Source: Fibrobacter sp. UWH6
GTDB taxonomy: Bacteria > Fibrobacterota > Fibrobacteria > Fibrobacterales > Fibrobacteraceae
Reading direction: 5' to 3'
Assembly: GCF_900142465.1 (NCBI RefSeq)
Contig: NZ_FRAX01000001.1
Span: forward strand, 1-64,000
DNA: 64,000 nt
Positions 7,934 through 16,596 of the stretch are shown one piece after another. Numbering within the stretch: the first letter of the stretch is position 1; every line of letters starts with the position of its first letter. The notes under the pieces are model-generated. The model saw only the letters and a list, made by a program, of their open reading frames with translations. It was not told where the DNA came from and did not search any database. Position numbers and translations under genes: made by a program.

Positions 7934-8794
7934 TTACACCGTATCCATAAAGGTCTTCTGGATTCTATTGAACACGATAATGCCCAATGCCAACAGGACA
8001 ATCATAAATCCTGCGCTGTAACCTAATGCTTGCCAGCTGAATTCGCCTACGCCAAGCCATCCGAACTTGAAAGTTTCCAAGATGCTAGAAAGCGGGTTGG
8101 CCTGCATGAGTGTTTTTAGACGCGGGTCGGTGATTGTGCTTAGTGGGTAGATTACCGGGGTGGCGTACATCCAGAGTTGCACAATAAAGCTGAGCAAAAA
8201 TACAAGGTCGCGGTACTTTGTGGTAAGGCTGCTGAAAAGGATTCCAAAGCCAAGGCCGAGCCCTGCAAGAATCATAATCAACACGGGGGTGAGTAGCGCG
8301 TACAAGTTTGTATGTACCGGTGCGTTGGTGAAAATCAAGTAGTAGGCATACACAATCAAGAATAGCCCCATTTGAATGGATAGCCTCACCAGGTTGCTGG
8401 TGACTGTTGCCATGGGTACTACCAGTCGGGGGAAATATACTTTGCCAAAAACGTTGGCATTGTCAATGAAGGTTTTGCTTGTTTGGTTCAGACATTCCGC
8501 AAAGTACTGCCACAGGCAGATTCCCGCCAGGTAGAACAGGGGCTGAGGTAATCCGTCGGTACTGATCTTTGCGATTCCGCCAAAGACAACCATAAACATG
8601 ATGGTGGTCATAATGGGCTGAATAAAGAACCAGAGGGGACCAAGAATGGTCTGCTTGTACCATGTGACAATGTCTCTCTTCACAAACATTCTATAAAGGT
8701 CGCGGTACTGCCAAAGTTCCTTGAAGTCAATGCTTAGTAGGCTGGATTTTGGCCTAATTTCGGTAGTCCAATTTTCGGTATTTATTTCACTCAT
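7934..8794 (-). CDS. wzm: ABC-2 polysaccharide export permease (Wzm-like)
   Basis: 286 residues. A cytoplasmic N-terminus is followed by the ABC-2 entry motif ELWQYRDLYRMFVKRDIVTW and KQTILGPLWFFIQPIMTTIM, then about six membrane segments and a C-terminus ending FNRIQKTFMDTV, all characteristic of O-antigen and teichoic-acid exporter permeases. It should pair with the Wzt ATPase at 3566-4864 to move a lipid-linked glycan across the inner membrane. The two genes are normally adjacent; here 3 kb of opposite-strand genes lies between them. Its start overlaps the previous gene by 4 bases. Confidence 0.92.
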   Translation of the reverse strand: MSEINTENWTTEIRPKSSLLSIDFKELWQYRDLYRMFVKRDIVTWYKQTILGPLWFFIQPIMTTIMFMVVFGGIAKISTDGLPQPLFYLAGICLWQYFAECLNQTSKTFIDNANVFGKVYFPRLVVPMATVTSNLVRLSIQMGLFLIVYAYYLIFTNAPVHTNLYALLTPVLIMILAGLGLGFGILFSSLTTKYRDLVFLLSFIVQLWMYATPVIYPLSTITDPRLKTLMQANPLSSILETFKFGWLGVGEFSWQALGYSAGFMIVLLALGIIVFNRIQKTFMDTV

Positions 8795-10482
8795 TTGTGT
8801 ACCAGCCTGTACTTGAAAAAGTTCATTTCGCCAATGGAACGGAGAGTGTCGACTATAATTGTATCGCTTGTGGCGTTTTCTAGATTGTTTTCTCCGTAAT
8901 AGTGGCGCATCAAAAAATCGCCCAGCTTATCATCATTGATGACGATGACATTGCTATCCGTCACTTGCCTCATTGGATTTGTAATGCCGTAATTTGCTAG
9001 GGTTTTGGTAATTTCCGGTAAGTAAGGGGTCCAATAGCCTAAACTGATTGTGTTGTGGTAACTACCTATGGGCTCGGCTTTATAAGGTGGCATCTTATGA
9101 TGGCTAAAACGCATGTAGGCATTCATGCTCAGCAGGAACATTTTGTCTTGGTTGCTGTCAATGTAGTCAAAGACTTGCTTGTAATCAGTGGAGTCTTCTA
9201 TAGTTAGGGTTCGTGACCTGCCATTGCTGGGATCTCGAACGGTATTGCCTTCGGTGGCGTATGCATAGATATTTGCAAAGGCTATTAAGAATAGAATTAA
9301 TGTTACGTTTTTTTTGTTAATAATTCTATTCAGCTTTTCTTGAGAGATTTGGTTCCATAGGGGAATCGCCAGCATTGATGCATAAAGCCAGAAACCTCCT
9401 TCCACTCGATATACAAGACGATTTTGTGCTAAAAGCACGGTCATTAGATAAAAGATTGCTGCAATGCTTGCCCACAGATATGGGAACTGTTTTCTATTTG
9501 TGCCTAATATGATGAGACATGCAATAAACCAGGTCCAGAACAGGGGCGTTTGTAAACTGTGTCCAAGGGATTTTAGGAGCTGGGCAGGAATTTCATTGTG
9601 GTGATTTTTTCTTGTGTAATTGCCGATGATATTGACAATTGCTTGCATGCTGTCTTTGGCGAAGGCTTCCGTGTCATAGAAAGTCCAGCTTGTGAGCATG
9701 TGATAATCCTTGCCGGACTTTCCCATTTCGTCAAGATCTTCATAAACTGCATTCTGATTGTAATTCGAACCGTCTCCAAGAGCCGCTCTCGGTCCCTGGA
9801 TTTCCATATAGGGTTTATATTCAGGGGTGTTATAAAGATTTCGGTCCCAATGGTGTAACCCGTAAGATATGCCGAACATCAAGGCCAGGGTGGTGATTAC
9901 GGGAATTTTATTTGCCCAGCACTTTTTGATAAGGAACAGAAGACCGATGCAGAAGAAGGGCATGCCCATGAGGAATGCTTGCCAGCGCATGACGCTACCC
10001 CAGAGAAGAAGGAACAGTGCATAGGCAAAGGGGAGTCGACGGCCTTCGCAGACGGCGATAGCGAATACAAGCATGCCTGTGGCGCTGAGTAGGCTGGCGC
10101 ATTGGGTGAATTGGACTACCAGGTAGAAGTCGCTGGCGAACATGGCCACAAAGAGTGCCGCAATGATGGATCCCCACTGCAGCCCCATTTTCTTGATGAT
10201 GGTGTAACTGATGGTGGTGAGACATAGGAAAATGCTGGACATCTCGCCAATGTAATACCAACCGATGGTAGGGAACAGCTTGTAGAGGGGTATCAGGGCG
10301 TAGCCGTAAAGGGCGTTTACAAAGAGCAGGTGAGGGTTGTAATCGGTGCCGTGGGCGCCGGTCAAAACTGCTGCCATAAAGTAATCGTCGATGGCGCCGT
10401 ATTTGAGGTCGCCAAAGATGAGGCATAGGGCCAGGAAGAAAAGGTTAATGCAAAGCGCAATGGCTAGGTTGCGTCGAATCAT
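8791..10482 (-). CDS. Polytopic membrane protein, probable GT-C-type glycosyltransferase
   Basis: 563 residues with about ten hydrophobic segments in the first 400 residues and a soluble C-terminal ~130-residue domain. An early acidic pair in YGAIDDYFMAAVL, in the first extracytoplasmic loop, fits the catalytic site of GT-C enzymes, which use polyprenyl-phosphate sugars. The gene overlaps the GtrB-like gene upstream and wzm downstream by 4 bases each. That arrangement resembles gtrA-gtrB-gtrC glycan modification loci: GtrB makes an undecaprenyl-phosphate sugar and a large membrane protein transfers it. No flippase-like gtrA is seen. Specific activity is unknown. Confidence 0.65.
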   Translation of the reverse strand: MIRRNLAIALCINLFFLALCLIFGDLKYGAIDDYFMAAVLTGAHGTDYNPHLLFVNALYGYALIPLYKLFPTIGWYYIGEMSSIFLCLTTISYTIIKKMGLQWGSIIAALFVAMFASDFYLVVQFTQCASLLSATGMLVFAIAVCEGRRLPFAYALFLLLWGSVMRWQAFLMGMPFFCIGLLFLIKKCWANKIPVITTLALMFGISYGLHHWDRNLYNTPEYKPYMEIQGPRAALGDGSNYNQNAVYEDLDEMGKSGKDYHMLTSWTFYDTEAFAKDSMQAIVNIIGNYTRKNHHNEIPAQLLKSLGHSLQTPLFWTWFIACLIILGTNRKQFPYLWASIAAIFYLMTVLLAQNRLVYRVEGGFWLYASMLAIPLWNQISQEKLNRIINKKNVTLILFLIAFANIYAYATEGNTVRDPSNGRSRTLTIEDSTDYKQVFDYIDSNQDKMFLLSMNAYMRFSHHKMPPYKAEPIGSYHNTISLGYWTPYLPEITKTLANYGITNPMRQVTDSNVIVINDDKLGDFLMRHYYGENNLENATSDTIIVDTLRSIGEMNFFKYRLVHK

Positions 10483-11438
10483 ACCTTCTCTCTAATGACG
10501 TACTGCGGGCTTTGATTGATGCTGATGTAGATGCGGCCTACGTATTCACCGATAAGTCCCAATAGTAGCATGATCATGCCTCCGATAAAGAGCATGGTGG
10601 CAAGTATGCTGGTGTAGCCTACGGGAATTTCGGGACGCATGAATTTCTCGTACACGACGCAGCCACCGGCCGCAAGACCCACGATAGCGCAGATAATGCC
10701 GACGAGGGTGGCTGCACGGAGTGGCTTGACGCTAAAGGCGGTAAAGCCGTTAATCCACAGACGGATAAGACCGCTGATGGTGTAGCCGGATTCTCCTTCT
10801 AGTCGATTGCGATGCTCGACCTGGACGTTGCCTAGATTTTTGGTGGCGCGGAAAACCAGACCGCTGATGTAGGCGAAGGGGTGGGGGTAGCGTACGATTT
10901 CATCCACGATGAACTTCTTCATAATGAAGAAACTGGTGGTCTGTAAAGTTTTGGGCTGGCCGATGATTGCTTCAGCCATTTTCTTGTTGGTCCAGCTGCC
11001 GAAGCGACGGAACAGATGTTCCTTTTTGTGGGCATAATAGCCATAGACCACATCGAAGCCTTCTTCAAGTTTGTCAACGAGCTTGAAGGTTTCGTTGGCG
11101 GGGGTTTGACCGTCATCATCCAGGCTTACTACGTAGTCTCCTGTGGCGGCGCCGTAGCCTGCCATGAGGGCGCAATGCTGCCCGAAATTCTTGGCGAGGC
11201 AAATGCCCTTGATTTTGGGGTCTGCTGCAGCAAGGCGCTTGATGACTTCCCAGACGTTGTCGGGGCTGCAGTCATTGACGAGGACAATTTCGTAATCGAA
11301 TACATCGGCAAACTCGCTTGCCTTGTTGTGTGCAGAGACTGTTTCGCGAATTTCGTTGACAACAGTCTCGATGGTTCCCTGGCTACGATAGCAGGGAATC
11401 ACGAAAGAAATCTTTTTGGCGGTATTTTGCTCGCTCAT
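10479..11438 (-). CDS. GtrB/DPM1-like polyprenyl-phosphate glycosyltransferase
   Basis: 319 residues. The GT2 domain starts ISFVIPCYRSQGTIETVV, with metal/nucleotide motifs VLVNDCSPDN and VVSLDDDGQTP and the acceptor-region block LAKNFGQHCALMAGYG. Two C-terminal membrane helices (about residues 233-255 and 268-290) precede GEYVGRIYISINQSPQYVI, a sequence typical of GtrB/ArnC-type enzymes that load a sugar on undecaprenyl phosphate. It is first in a minus-strand operon with the GT-C-like protein and wzm (4-base overlaps). Divergent from the sugar operon starting at 11498, with a 59-bp shared promoter region. Confidence 0.88.
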   Translation of the reverse strand: MSEQNTAKKISFVIPCYRSQGTIETVVNEIRETVSAHNKASEFADVFDYEIVLVNDCSPDNVWEVIKRLAAADPKIKGICLAKNFGQHCALMAGYGAATGDYVVSLDDDGQTPANETFKLVDKLEEGFDVVYGYYAHKKEHLFRRFGSWTNKKMAEAIIGQPKTLQTTSFFIMKKFIVDEIVRYPHPFAYISGLVFRATKNLGNVQVEHRNRLEGESGYTISGLIRLWINGFTAFSVKPLRAATLVGIICAIVGLAAGGCVVYEKFMRPEIPVGYTSILATMLFIGGMIMLLLGLIGEYVGRIYISINQSPQYVIREKV

Positions 11439-11497
11439 ACGATGGAATATAAAAAGAAAAAGTTTTTCTGGTTGATTTTAATTTACATTTATCCCGT

Positions 11498-12832
11498 ATG
11501 ATGCGTTTGCTTTACCCTTTGATCGGCAGTGCCCTGATCACCATAGTGCCTTTCTTGATGACTTTTGAGAAGGGGCAGAATATTGTGCGTGGAATCTTTG
11601 GGTATAGTGAATTTGCGTTGTTGCTTTTATTCGCATGGGTGAAATCCTGGATTGGAGCTTCGACTGCATCTGGTTTGGCTCGCCGTAATGTTGTAACCAT
11701 TGCAACTTTGGTTGTCATTATTGTCGCGATGCTTGTTGTTGCCTTTATGGATCTGGGCAACTTGCTTGCCATGAAGGGCTGGGATATGGGCTGGCGAGCA
11801 GTTGTTCCTTTTGCGACCTGTGGCTTGGCTGTAGCCATGATGTGGAAGGTTCCCCCCTTTAAATTTACCACTATCAATTTGATTCTATTTGTGTCTTTGG
11901 CGACGCATTTAGCTGCTCTTAATTATTATGCGGCGCAACCCTTGGCGCAGTTTCCTGTAATTGAGTATTTGGATCGCATGGCTCCTGTGCCTGTAGAGCG
12001 AAAGTTTTTGCCGGATGAATTTGTTTCCAGGTATGGTGTGGTGGATTCTGCTTCGGTAACTCACAATTTTGTGGACTCCACTCGTAGCAATGTAATTGTG
12101 TTAGTGGAAAGTTGGGGAATCCCGTTGGATAACGACGCTTTTGAAAAGGAACTTCAAATTTTTAGGGACGCTGGTTTTGCCGAAACTGTGAGGGACTCCG
12201 TTTTGACGGCTGGAACAATGAAGGTGGGGGTCCATAGCCGCATGTATAGTCGAACCCGGACTGCTGAAAGAGAAGATTTGATTTACGTTATAACTCGCGA
12301 CACAATGAATCATCGAAAGGATACAACTTTCCTGCCCAATGTCTACAAGGGCCTGGGTTACAAGACTGCGTTCCTGTTCGGTGGTGATAGCTTGGAACAG
12401 TACCGCTACAAGTATATCCGCAATGTTGGGTTTGATGATTTGTTGTGGGGAAATAAATCCCTAGGCAGTCGTGAATTTTATGCGGCAGATTCCGTGATGG
12501 TTGCGAAGATGGATAGCTTGCTGGCTGAAACTACTGTTGACTCCGTGGCTATGAAAAATCGCTCGGTTGCAAAACGTTTTATCACTTTAACGACAAGTGA
12601 TACTCGATTCCCTCTGCCTGGTTTTGACAATCCCTACTCAGGATCGGCAGATTCTATACAATCAGTTTATTATACCCAACTTTATAGAACATTAAAACTT
12701 GTTGCTGACCTTGCACGAAAGTATCCCGAGGTTCGTTTTGTTGTTCAGGGTGACCATGAACCTATTTTGTCGCCCTTGGCTTTCCAGGAACGTTTTTATA
12801 AGCGCTGGATTCCCTTCGTTGTTTTGAATTGA
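11498..12832 (+). CDS. Membrane protein with sulfatase/phosphoglycerol-transferase fold
   Basis: 444 residues. Four to five N-terminal membrane segments (to about residue 150) are followed by an extracytoplasmic alkaline-phosphatase-superfamily domain: NVIVLVESWGIPL holds the strand that normally leads to the nucleophile, and RFVVQGDHEPILSPL holds the C-terminal Asp-His metal ligands. The build resembles LTA synthase and phosphoglycerol transferases, which decorate glycans with phospho-substituents outside the membrane. The usual nucleophile Thr/Ser is not obvious, so activity is uncertain. It heads the four-gene plus-strand operon ending at 16515; its stop lies 7 bases before the wecE ATG. 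ATG 11498 and ATG 11501 are adjacent candidates. Confidence 0.65.
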   Translation: MMRLLYPLIGSALITIVPFLMTFEKGQNIVRGIFGYSEFALLLLFAWVKSWIGASTASGLARRNVVTIATLVVIIVAMLVVAFMDLGNLLAMKGWDMGWRAVVPFATCGLAVAMMWKVPPFKFTTINLILFVSLATHLAALNYYAAQPLAQFPVIEYLDRMAPVPVERKFLPDEFVSRYGVVDSASVTHNFVDSTRSNVIVLVESWGIPLDNDAFEKELQIFRDAGFAETVRDSVLTAGTMKVGVHSRMYSRTRTAEREDLIYVITRDTMNHRKDTTFLPNVYKGLGYKTAFLFGGDSLEQYRYKYIRNVGFDDLLWGNKSLGSREFYAADSVMVAKMDSLLAETTVDSVAMKNRSVAKRFITLTTSDTRFPLPGFDNPYSGSADSIQSVYYTQLYRTLKLVADLARKYPEVRFVVQGDHEPILSPLAFQERFYKRWIPFVVLN

Positions 12833-12839
12833 GGTGTGT

Positions 12840-13970
12840 ATGCGGATTCCTTTTAACAAGCCTCCTTTTGTTGGTCCTGAGATAGATTATGTCCGTGCGG
12901 CTGTTGAGAGCGGCCGTATTTGTGGGGATGGTCAGTTTAATCAGAAGTGCCATGCCTGGCTGAAGGAACAAACGGGAACGGCAAAAGCCCTGTTGACTAC
13001 CAGCTGTACTCACGCATTGGAAATGGCCGCGTTGCTTTGTGATATCAAGCCAGGCGATGAAGTAATCATGCCGTCCTTTACGTTCGTGTCTACGGCTGAC
13101 GCTTTTGCTATGCGTGGTGCCAAATGCGTGTTTGTGGACATCCGTCCTGACACCATGAACCTAGATGAAAATCTGGTGGAGGCCGCCATCACGTCCAAAA
13201 CTCGTGCAATCGTTCCTGTTCATTACGCTGGTGTGGCCTGTGAAATGGATGCAATCAACGAAATTGCGAAACGCTATAATTTGTTTGTAGTGGAAGATGC
13301 TGCCCAGGGAATGATGGCTACTTATAAGGGACGCTCTCTTGGATCCCTTGGTGATTTTGGTTGCTATAGTTATCATGAAACCAAGAACTACAGCATGGGT
13401 GAAGGTGGCGCTCTTCTCATTCGTGATCCCAAATTTGCGGACCATGCGGAAATCATTCGTGAAAAGGGAACCAATCGTTGCCAGTTCCATCGTGGTGAAG
13501 TTGATAAATACACCTGGGTGGAACTGGGATCTAGCTACTTGCCTAGTGAATTGAATGCCGCTTATTTGTATGCTGAATTGGAACGAGCTCAGGATATCTA
13601 TGATAACCGCATGGCGAGTTGGAATGCCTATAGGGAACGTTTGTCTGTGTTGGAAGAACGGGGCTTGATTCAATTGCCGCAGGTTCCCGAACATTGCAAG
13701 CATAACGCACATATGTTCTACATCAAGATGCCGGATCTGGATGGGCGAACCAAGATGATTGCGCACCTGGTAAAGAATGAAATTCTGGCGGTGTTCCATT
13801 ATGTGCCTTTACATAATGCTCCTGCAGGTAAACGCTATGGAGAGTTCTGTGGCGACGATCGTTTTACTACGGCAGAAAGTAATCGCTTGCTGCGTTTGCC
13901 TATGTTCTATGGATTGAAACGAGACGATCTGAACTTTGTCTGTGATAAGGTCGAGAACTTTTTTAAATAA
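12840..13970 (+). CDS. wecE: dTDP-4-keto-6-deoxy-D-glucose (hexose) aminotransferase, WecE/RffA
   Basis: 376 residues, very similar along its length to E. coli WecE/RffA: IPFNKPPFVGPEIDY, then LLTTSCTHALEMAALL, DEVIMPSFTFVSTADAF, RAIVPVHYAGVACEMD, VVEDAAQGMMATYKGR and the PLP-lysine site CYSYHETKNYSMGEGGA. The enzyme makes dTDP-4-amino-4,6-dideoxygalactose from dTDP-4-keto-6-deoxyglucose using glutamate, feeding surface-glycan synthesis. ATG 12840 is preceded by GAGGTG five bases upstream; an in-frame GTG at 12834 lies inside that site. The 4-keto-sugar-forming genes (rmlA/rmlB) are not in the window. Confidence 0.95.
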   Translation: MRIPFNKPPFVGPEIDYVRAAVESGRICGDGQFNQKCHAWLKEQTGTAKALLTTSCTHALEMAALLCDIKPGDEVIMPSFTFVSTADAFAMRGAKCVFVDIRPDTMNLDENLVEAAITSKTRAIVPVHYAGVACEMDAINEIAKRYNLFVVEDAAQGMMATYKGRSLGSLGDFGCYSYHETKNYSMGEGGALLIRDPKFADHAEIIREKGTNRCQFHRGEVDKYTWVELGSSYLPSELNAAYLYAELERAQDIYDNRMASWNAYRERLSVLEERGLIQLPQVPEHCKHNAHMFYIKMPDLDGRTKMIAHLVKNEILAVFHYVPLHNAPAGKRYGEFCGDDRFTTAESNRLLRLPMFYGLKRDDLNFVCDKVENFFK

Positions 13971-13995
13971 ATTCTTCGACTACGCTCGGAATGAC
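13971..13995. repeat. Short dispersed repeat overlapping the start of the ATP-grasp gene
   Basis: ATTCTTCGACTACGCTCGGA followed by ATGAC begins directly after the wecE stop. A related copy (ATTCTTCG..GCTCaGgATGAC) lies inside the next gene at 14981-15004. This matches a common bacterial intergenic repeat type whose consensus reads roughly ATTCTTCG(N4-5)GCTCxGxATGAC. Here it may supply the start context of the downstream gene. Confidence 0.6.
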
Positions 13996-13996
13996 A

Positions 13997-15346
13997 ATGA
14001 TTGAAAAAAAACGTTTATTGCTTTTAGGTGGTGGCCATGCGGAAATTCCGCTGATACAGGCAGCTCAGGAACTGGGCTACTTTGTTATTACCACTGGTAA
14101 TGCCCGCGAAGGCCTTGGTCACCCTTACGCCGATAAAAATGTTTTTGCAGACTTTAGTGACAAGGAGGCTATGCTTGATTTGGCTCGATCCGAAGGCGTT
14201 AGTGCCGTCTGCTCTGGATGCAATGATTTCGCCTTGCTCAGCACAGTTTATGTTTGCGAAAAGTTGGGCTTGTCTGGCCACGATAGTTTTGAAACTAGCT
14301 TGCAGATTCATCACAAGGATAAGTACCGCGCCTTGGCGGAACGTTTGCAAATTCCCACGCCTAGAGCTCGTGTGGTTCGAAGCCTAGATGAATTCAAGTC
14401 TGTAATCGGACTTGGTTCCGGTTCTTCATGTTGCGAGCTTGCTGGATTTGCTCAAAAGAATTTCTGCCCCCTTCAGTTTCCGCTGATTGTAAAGCCGGTA
14501 GACCTTACGGGAGGTAAGGGCATTCATCGGGTGAATAATGCTGCGGAAGCGATTGCCGCCTATGAGGATGCCGTTTCTCGTACTCGTGAGGACCATCTTG
14601 TTGTAGAAGAGTTTGTGATTGGATCAAACCACGGTTTCAGTGCCTTTTTGGTGGGGGGCAAGGTGGTGTTCTACTTTGCAGATAACGAGCAGTACTATTT
14701 GAACAAGTACATGGTCAGTGGTGCAAATACTCCAAGTACAACAAGCCGCCGAGGTCTTGATTTGCTGGTGGAATACAGCGAACGTATCGCCGCGGATTTA
14801 AAGTTGGTGGATGGTATTTTGCATATTCAGTATATCGAGAAATCCGATGGAACTCCGTATATTATTGAAATTTGCCGTAGGCCTCCTGGAGATTTGTACA
14901 TCAAGTTTGTGAAGTACGCCACGGGTGTAAATTATCCGAAGGTGATTATCGCTGCTGAGTGCGGAATGGATGTTTCTTGGATTCTTCGCGATGCTCAGGA
15001 TGACGTAACGGACGCTTCTAATGTCATCCCCGGAGATTTAAATATCTTTTCGAGGGGCTTTTGCCTATCGGGGATGAGCCGCGAACTTTCTTCCATAGCT
15101 CAAACTCGGCCTTTCCTTCGTCATTGTGTTATGACAGATCGTACTGGTGTTGTTACGGGTGTTGAGTTTGCTCCAGAAGTTCGAAAAAATATTGTTGAAA
15201 AATTCCTGTGGTATAAGGATGGTGAGGTCGTTTCGGATCCGATGCATTACAAGGCTGGAATTGTGTTTATGCAGTTTGACTCCGTGGAAGAAATGATCGA
15301 AAAGACGGGTAAGATGACGGAGTACATCAAGATTCGATTCAAGTAG
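13997..15346 (+). CDS. ATP-grasp ligase-like protein in the sugar operon
   Basis: About 449 residues. The N-terminal Rossmann-like domain begins RLLLLGGGHAEIPLIQAAQE and continues ITTGNAREGLGHPYAD. The ATP-grasp core has FPLIVKPVDLTGGKGIHRV, LVVEEFVIGSNHGFSAFL and the Mg-binding PYIIEICRRPPGDL. Relatives ligate a carboxylate to an amine through an acyl phosphate. Next to an aminotransferase it may acylate the new 4-amino group of the sugar; that is inference. A repeat-like segment (14981-15004 and following) is read in frame as WILRDAQDDVTDASNVIPG, an apparent insertion into the C-terminal part. ATG 13997 has GGAA five bases upstream; ATG 13991 is also possible. Confidence 0.8.
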   Translation: MIEKKRLLLLGGGHAEIPLIQAAQELGYFVITTGNAREGLGHPYADKNVFADFSDKEAMLDLARSEGVSAVCSGCNDFALLSTVYVCEKLGLSGHDSFETSLQIHHKDKYRALAERLQIPTPRARVVRSLDEFKSVIGLGSGSSCCELAGFAQKNFCPLQFPLIVKPVDLTGGKGIHRVNNAAEAIAAYEDAVSRTREDHLVVEEFVIGSNHGFSAFLVGGKVVFYFADNEQYYLNKYMVSGANTPSTTSRRGLDLLVEYSERIAADLKLVDGILHIQYIEKSDGTPYIIEICRRPPGDLYIKFVKYATGVNYPKVIIAAECGMDVSWILRDAQDDVTDASNVIPGDLNIFSRGFCLSGMSRELSSIAQTRPFLRHCVMTDRTGVVTGVEFAPEVRKNIVEKFLWYKDGEVVSDPMHYKAGIVFMQFDSVEEMIEKTGKMTEYIKIRFK

Positions 15347-15384
15347 TCGTTTCTATCTCTTTTAAAAAGATTATATTGAAAAAT

Positions 15385-16515
15385 ATGCAGAAAAATCCGT
15401 ATAACATTGCATTTATTGGTGGTGGAATTAATTCGGCGATTGGCGAAGTTCACAAGGCGGCAAGCCAGATGGATGGATGCTTTAAGCTAGTGGCAGGTGC
15501 GTTCAGTACACATGACGATGTAAATGTAGCTACTGCCGATGCCTGGGGCGTTGCTCCTGAGCGAACTTATGGTGATTACAAACAGTTACTTGTTGCTGAA
15601 AAAGGCAAATTGGATGCTGTGGTTGTTTTGGCTCCCACGGATGCCCACGAAGAAATCGTGATAGCCGCTCTTAAAGCTGGTTTCCCTGTGATTTGTGAAA
15701 AATCCTTAGCAACAAGTGTTGCTGAGGGTGAGCGAATTGCGGCTGCTGTTGCCGAAACAAAGGGATTTTTCTGTACAACTTACAATTACACGGGCTATCC
15801 TATGGTTCGTGAATTGAAACAACTTATTGAAGATGGCAAATTGGGGGCAATCCAGCAGGTTCAGGTGGAAATGCCTCAGGAAGGTTTTATGCGTCTGGGT
15901 GCTAACGATGAACCGCCCAAACCTCAGGCTTGGCGTTTGGTGGATACCGTGATTCCAAAGATTTCATTGGACTTGGGAAGTCATCTTCACAACATGGTGT
16001 ATTTCCTAACGGGGGAACGTCCTACTCGCATTGTTGCTGACCAGGCAACTTTTGGTTTGTTCTCTGTTGTGGATAATGTGGGTGCCCTCGTTCAGTACAC
16101 CAATAATGTTCGTGCTCAAATTTGGTTTAGCAAGACGGCGCTTGGAAATCGTAATGGTTTGCGCATTCGAGTTTACGGAAGCAAGGGGAGCGCGGAGTGG
16201 TTCCAGCTTGAGCCGGAGACTATGAAAACGTGTGACTTGCATGGCAATGTTTTTTTGCGGGATCGTACGGGTAATGTGAAGGTTGCGAATCAGCCTCGCT
16301 ACAATCGTTTTAAGGCGGGTCATCCGGCAGGCTTTATTGAAGCTTTTGCGAACTACTATCGCGATATTGGTGATTGCCTAGGGCAGTATTTTAAAACGGG
16401 GTCTTTTGCCTGTAAGTACGTTTGCGATATCAAAACTTCTTTGGAAGGCCTTGCCATGATGGAGGCTGCGGCTATTTCCGCAAAGTCCCAGAAGTGGGAA
16501 AATATACCCGCATAA
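15385..16515 (+). CDS. Gfo/Idh/MocA-family NAD(P)-dependent oxidoreductase
   Basis: 376 residues. The N-terminal dinucleotide-binding motif is NIAFIGGGINSAIGEVH, followed by VVVLAPTDAHEEIVIAALKA and the catalytic-lysine motif FPVICEKSLATSVAEGE (EKP-like, with Pro replaced by Ser). The C-terminal alpha/beta domain includes KISLDLGSHLHNMVYFLTG, with the His used in catalysis in many members. The family oxidises or reduces sugar carbons; here it is probably a modification step for the amino sugar made by WecE. A TTG at 15376 is in frame; ATG 15385 gives the usual short N-terminus before the first beta strand. It is last in the operon, before a bidirectional terminator. Confidence 0.88.
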   Translation: MQKNPYNIAFIGGGINSAIGEVHKAASQMDGCFKLVAGAFSTHDDVNVATADAWGVAPERTYGDYKQLLVAEKGKLDAVVVLAPTDAHEEIVIAALKAGFPVICEKSLATSVAEGERIAAAVAETKGFFCTTYNYTGYPMVRELKQLIEDGKLGAIQQVQVEMPQEGFMRLGANDEPPKPQAWRLVDTVIPKISLDLGSHLHNMVYFLTGERPTRIVADQATFGLFSVVDNVGALVQYTNNVRAQIWFSKTALGNRNGLRIRVYGSKGSAEWFQLEPETMKTCDLHGNVFLRDRTGNVKVANQPRYNRFKAGHPAGFIEAFANYYRDIGDCLGQYFKTGSFACKYVCDIKTSLEGLAMMEAAAISAKSQKWENIPA

Positions 16516-16546
16516 AAATTCAACAAGCTTTAAAAACTCAGCCAAT

Positions 16547-16582
16547 AAAAAATCGATCCCGGTGGGCCGGAATCGATTTTTC
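16547..16582. terminator. Bidirectional rho-independent terminator
   Basis: AAAAATCGATCCCGG / CCGGAATCGATTTTT with a TGGG loop, flanked by A-runs and T-runs on the two sides. It lies between the convergent oxidoreductase gene (ending 16515) and the outer-membrane protein gene (ending 16597), so it can serve both. Confidence 0.85.
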
Positions 16583-16596
16583 ACGTTAAATTGGTG

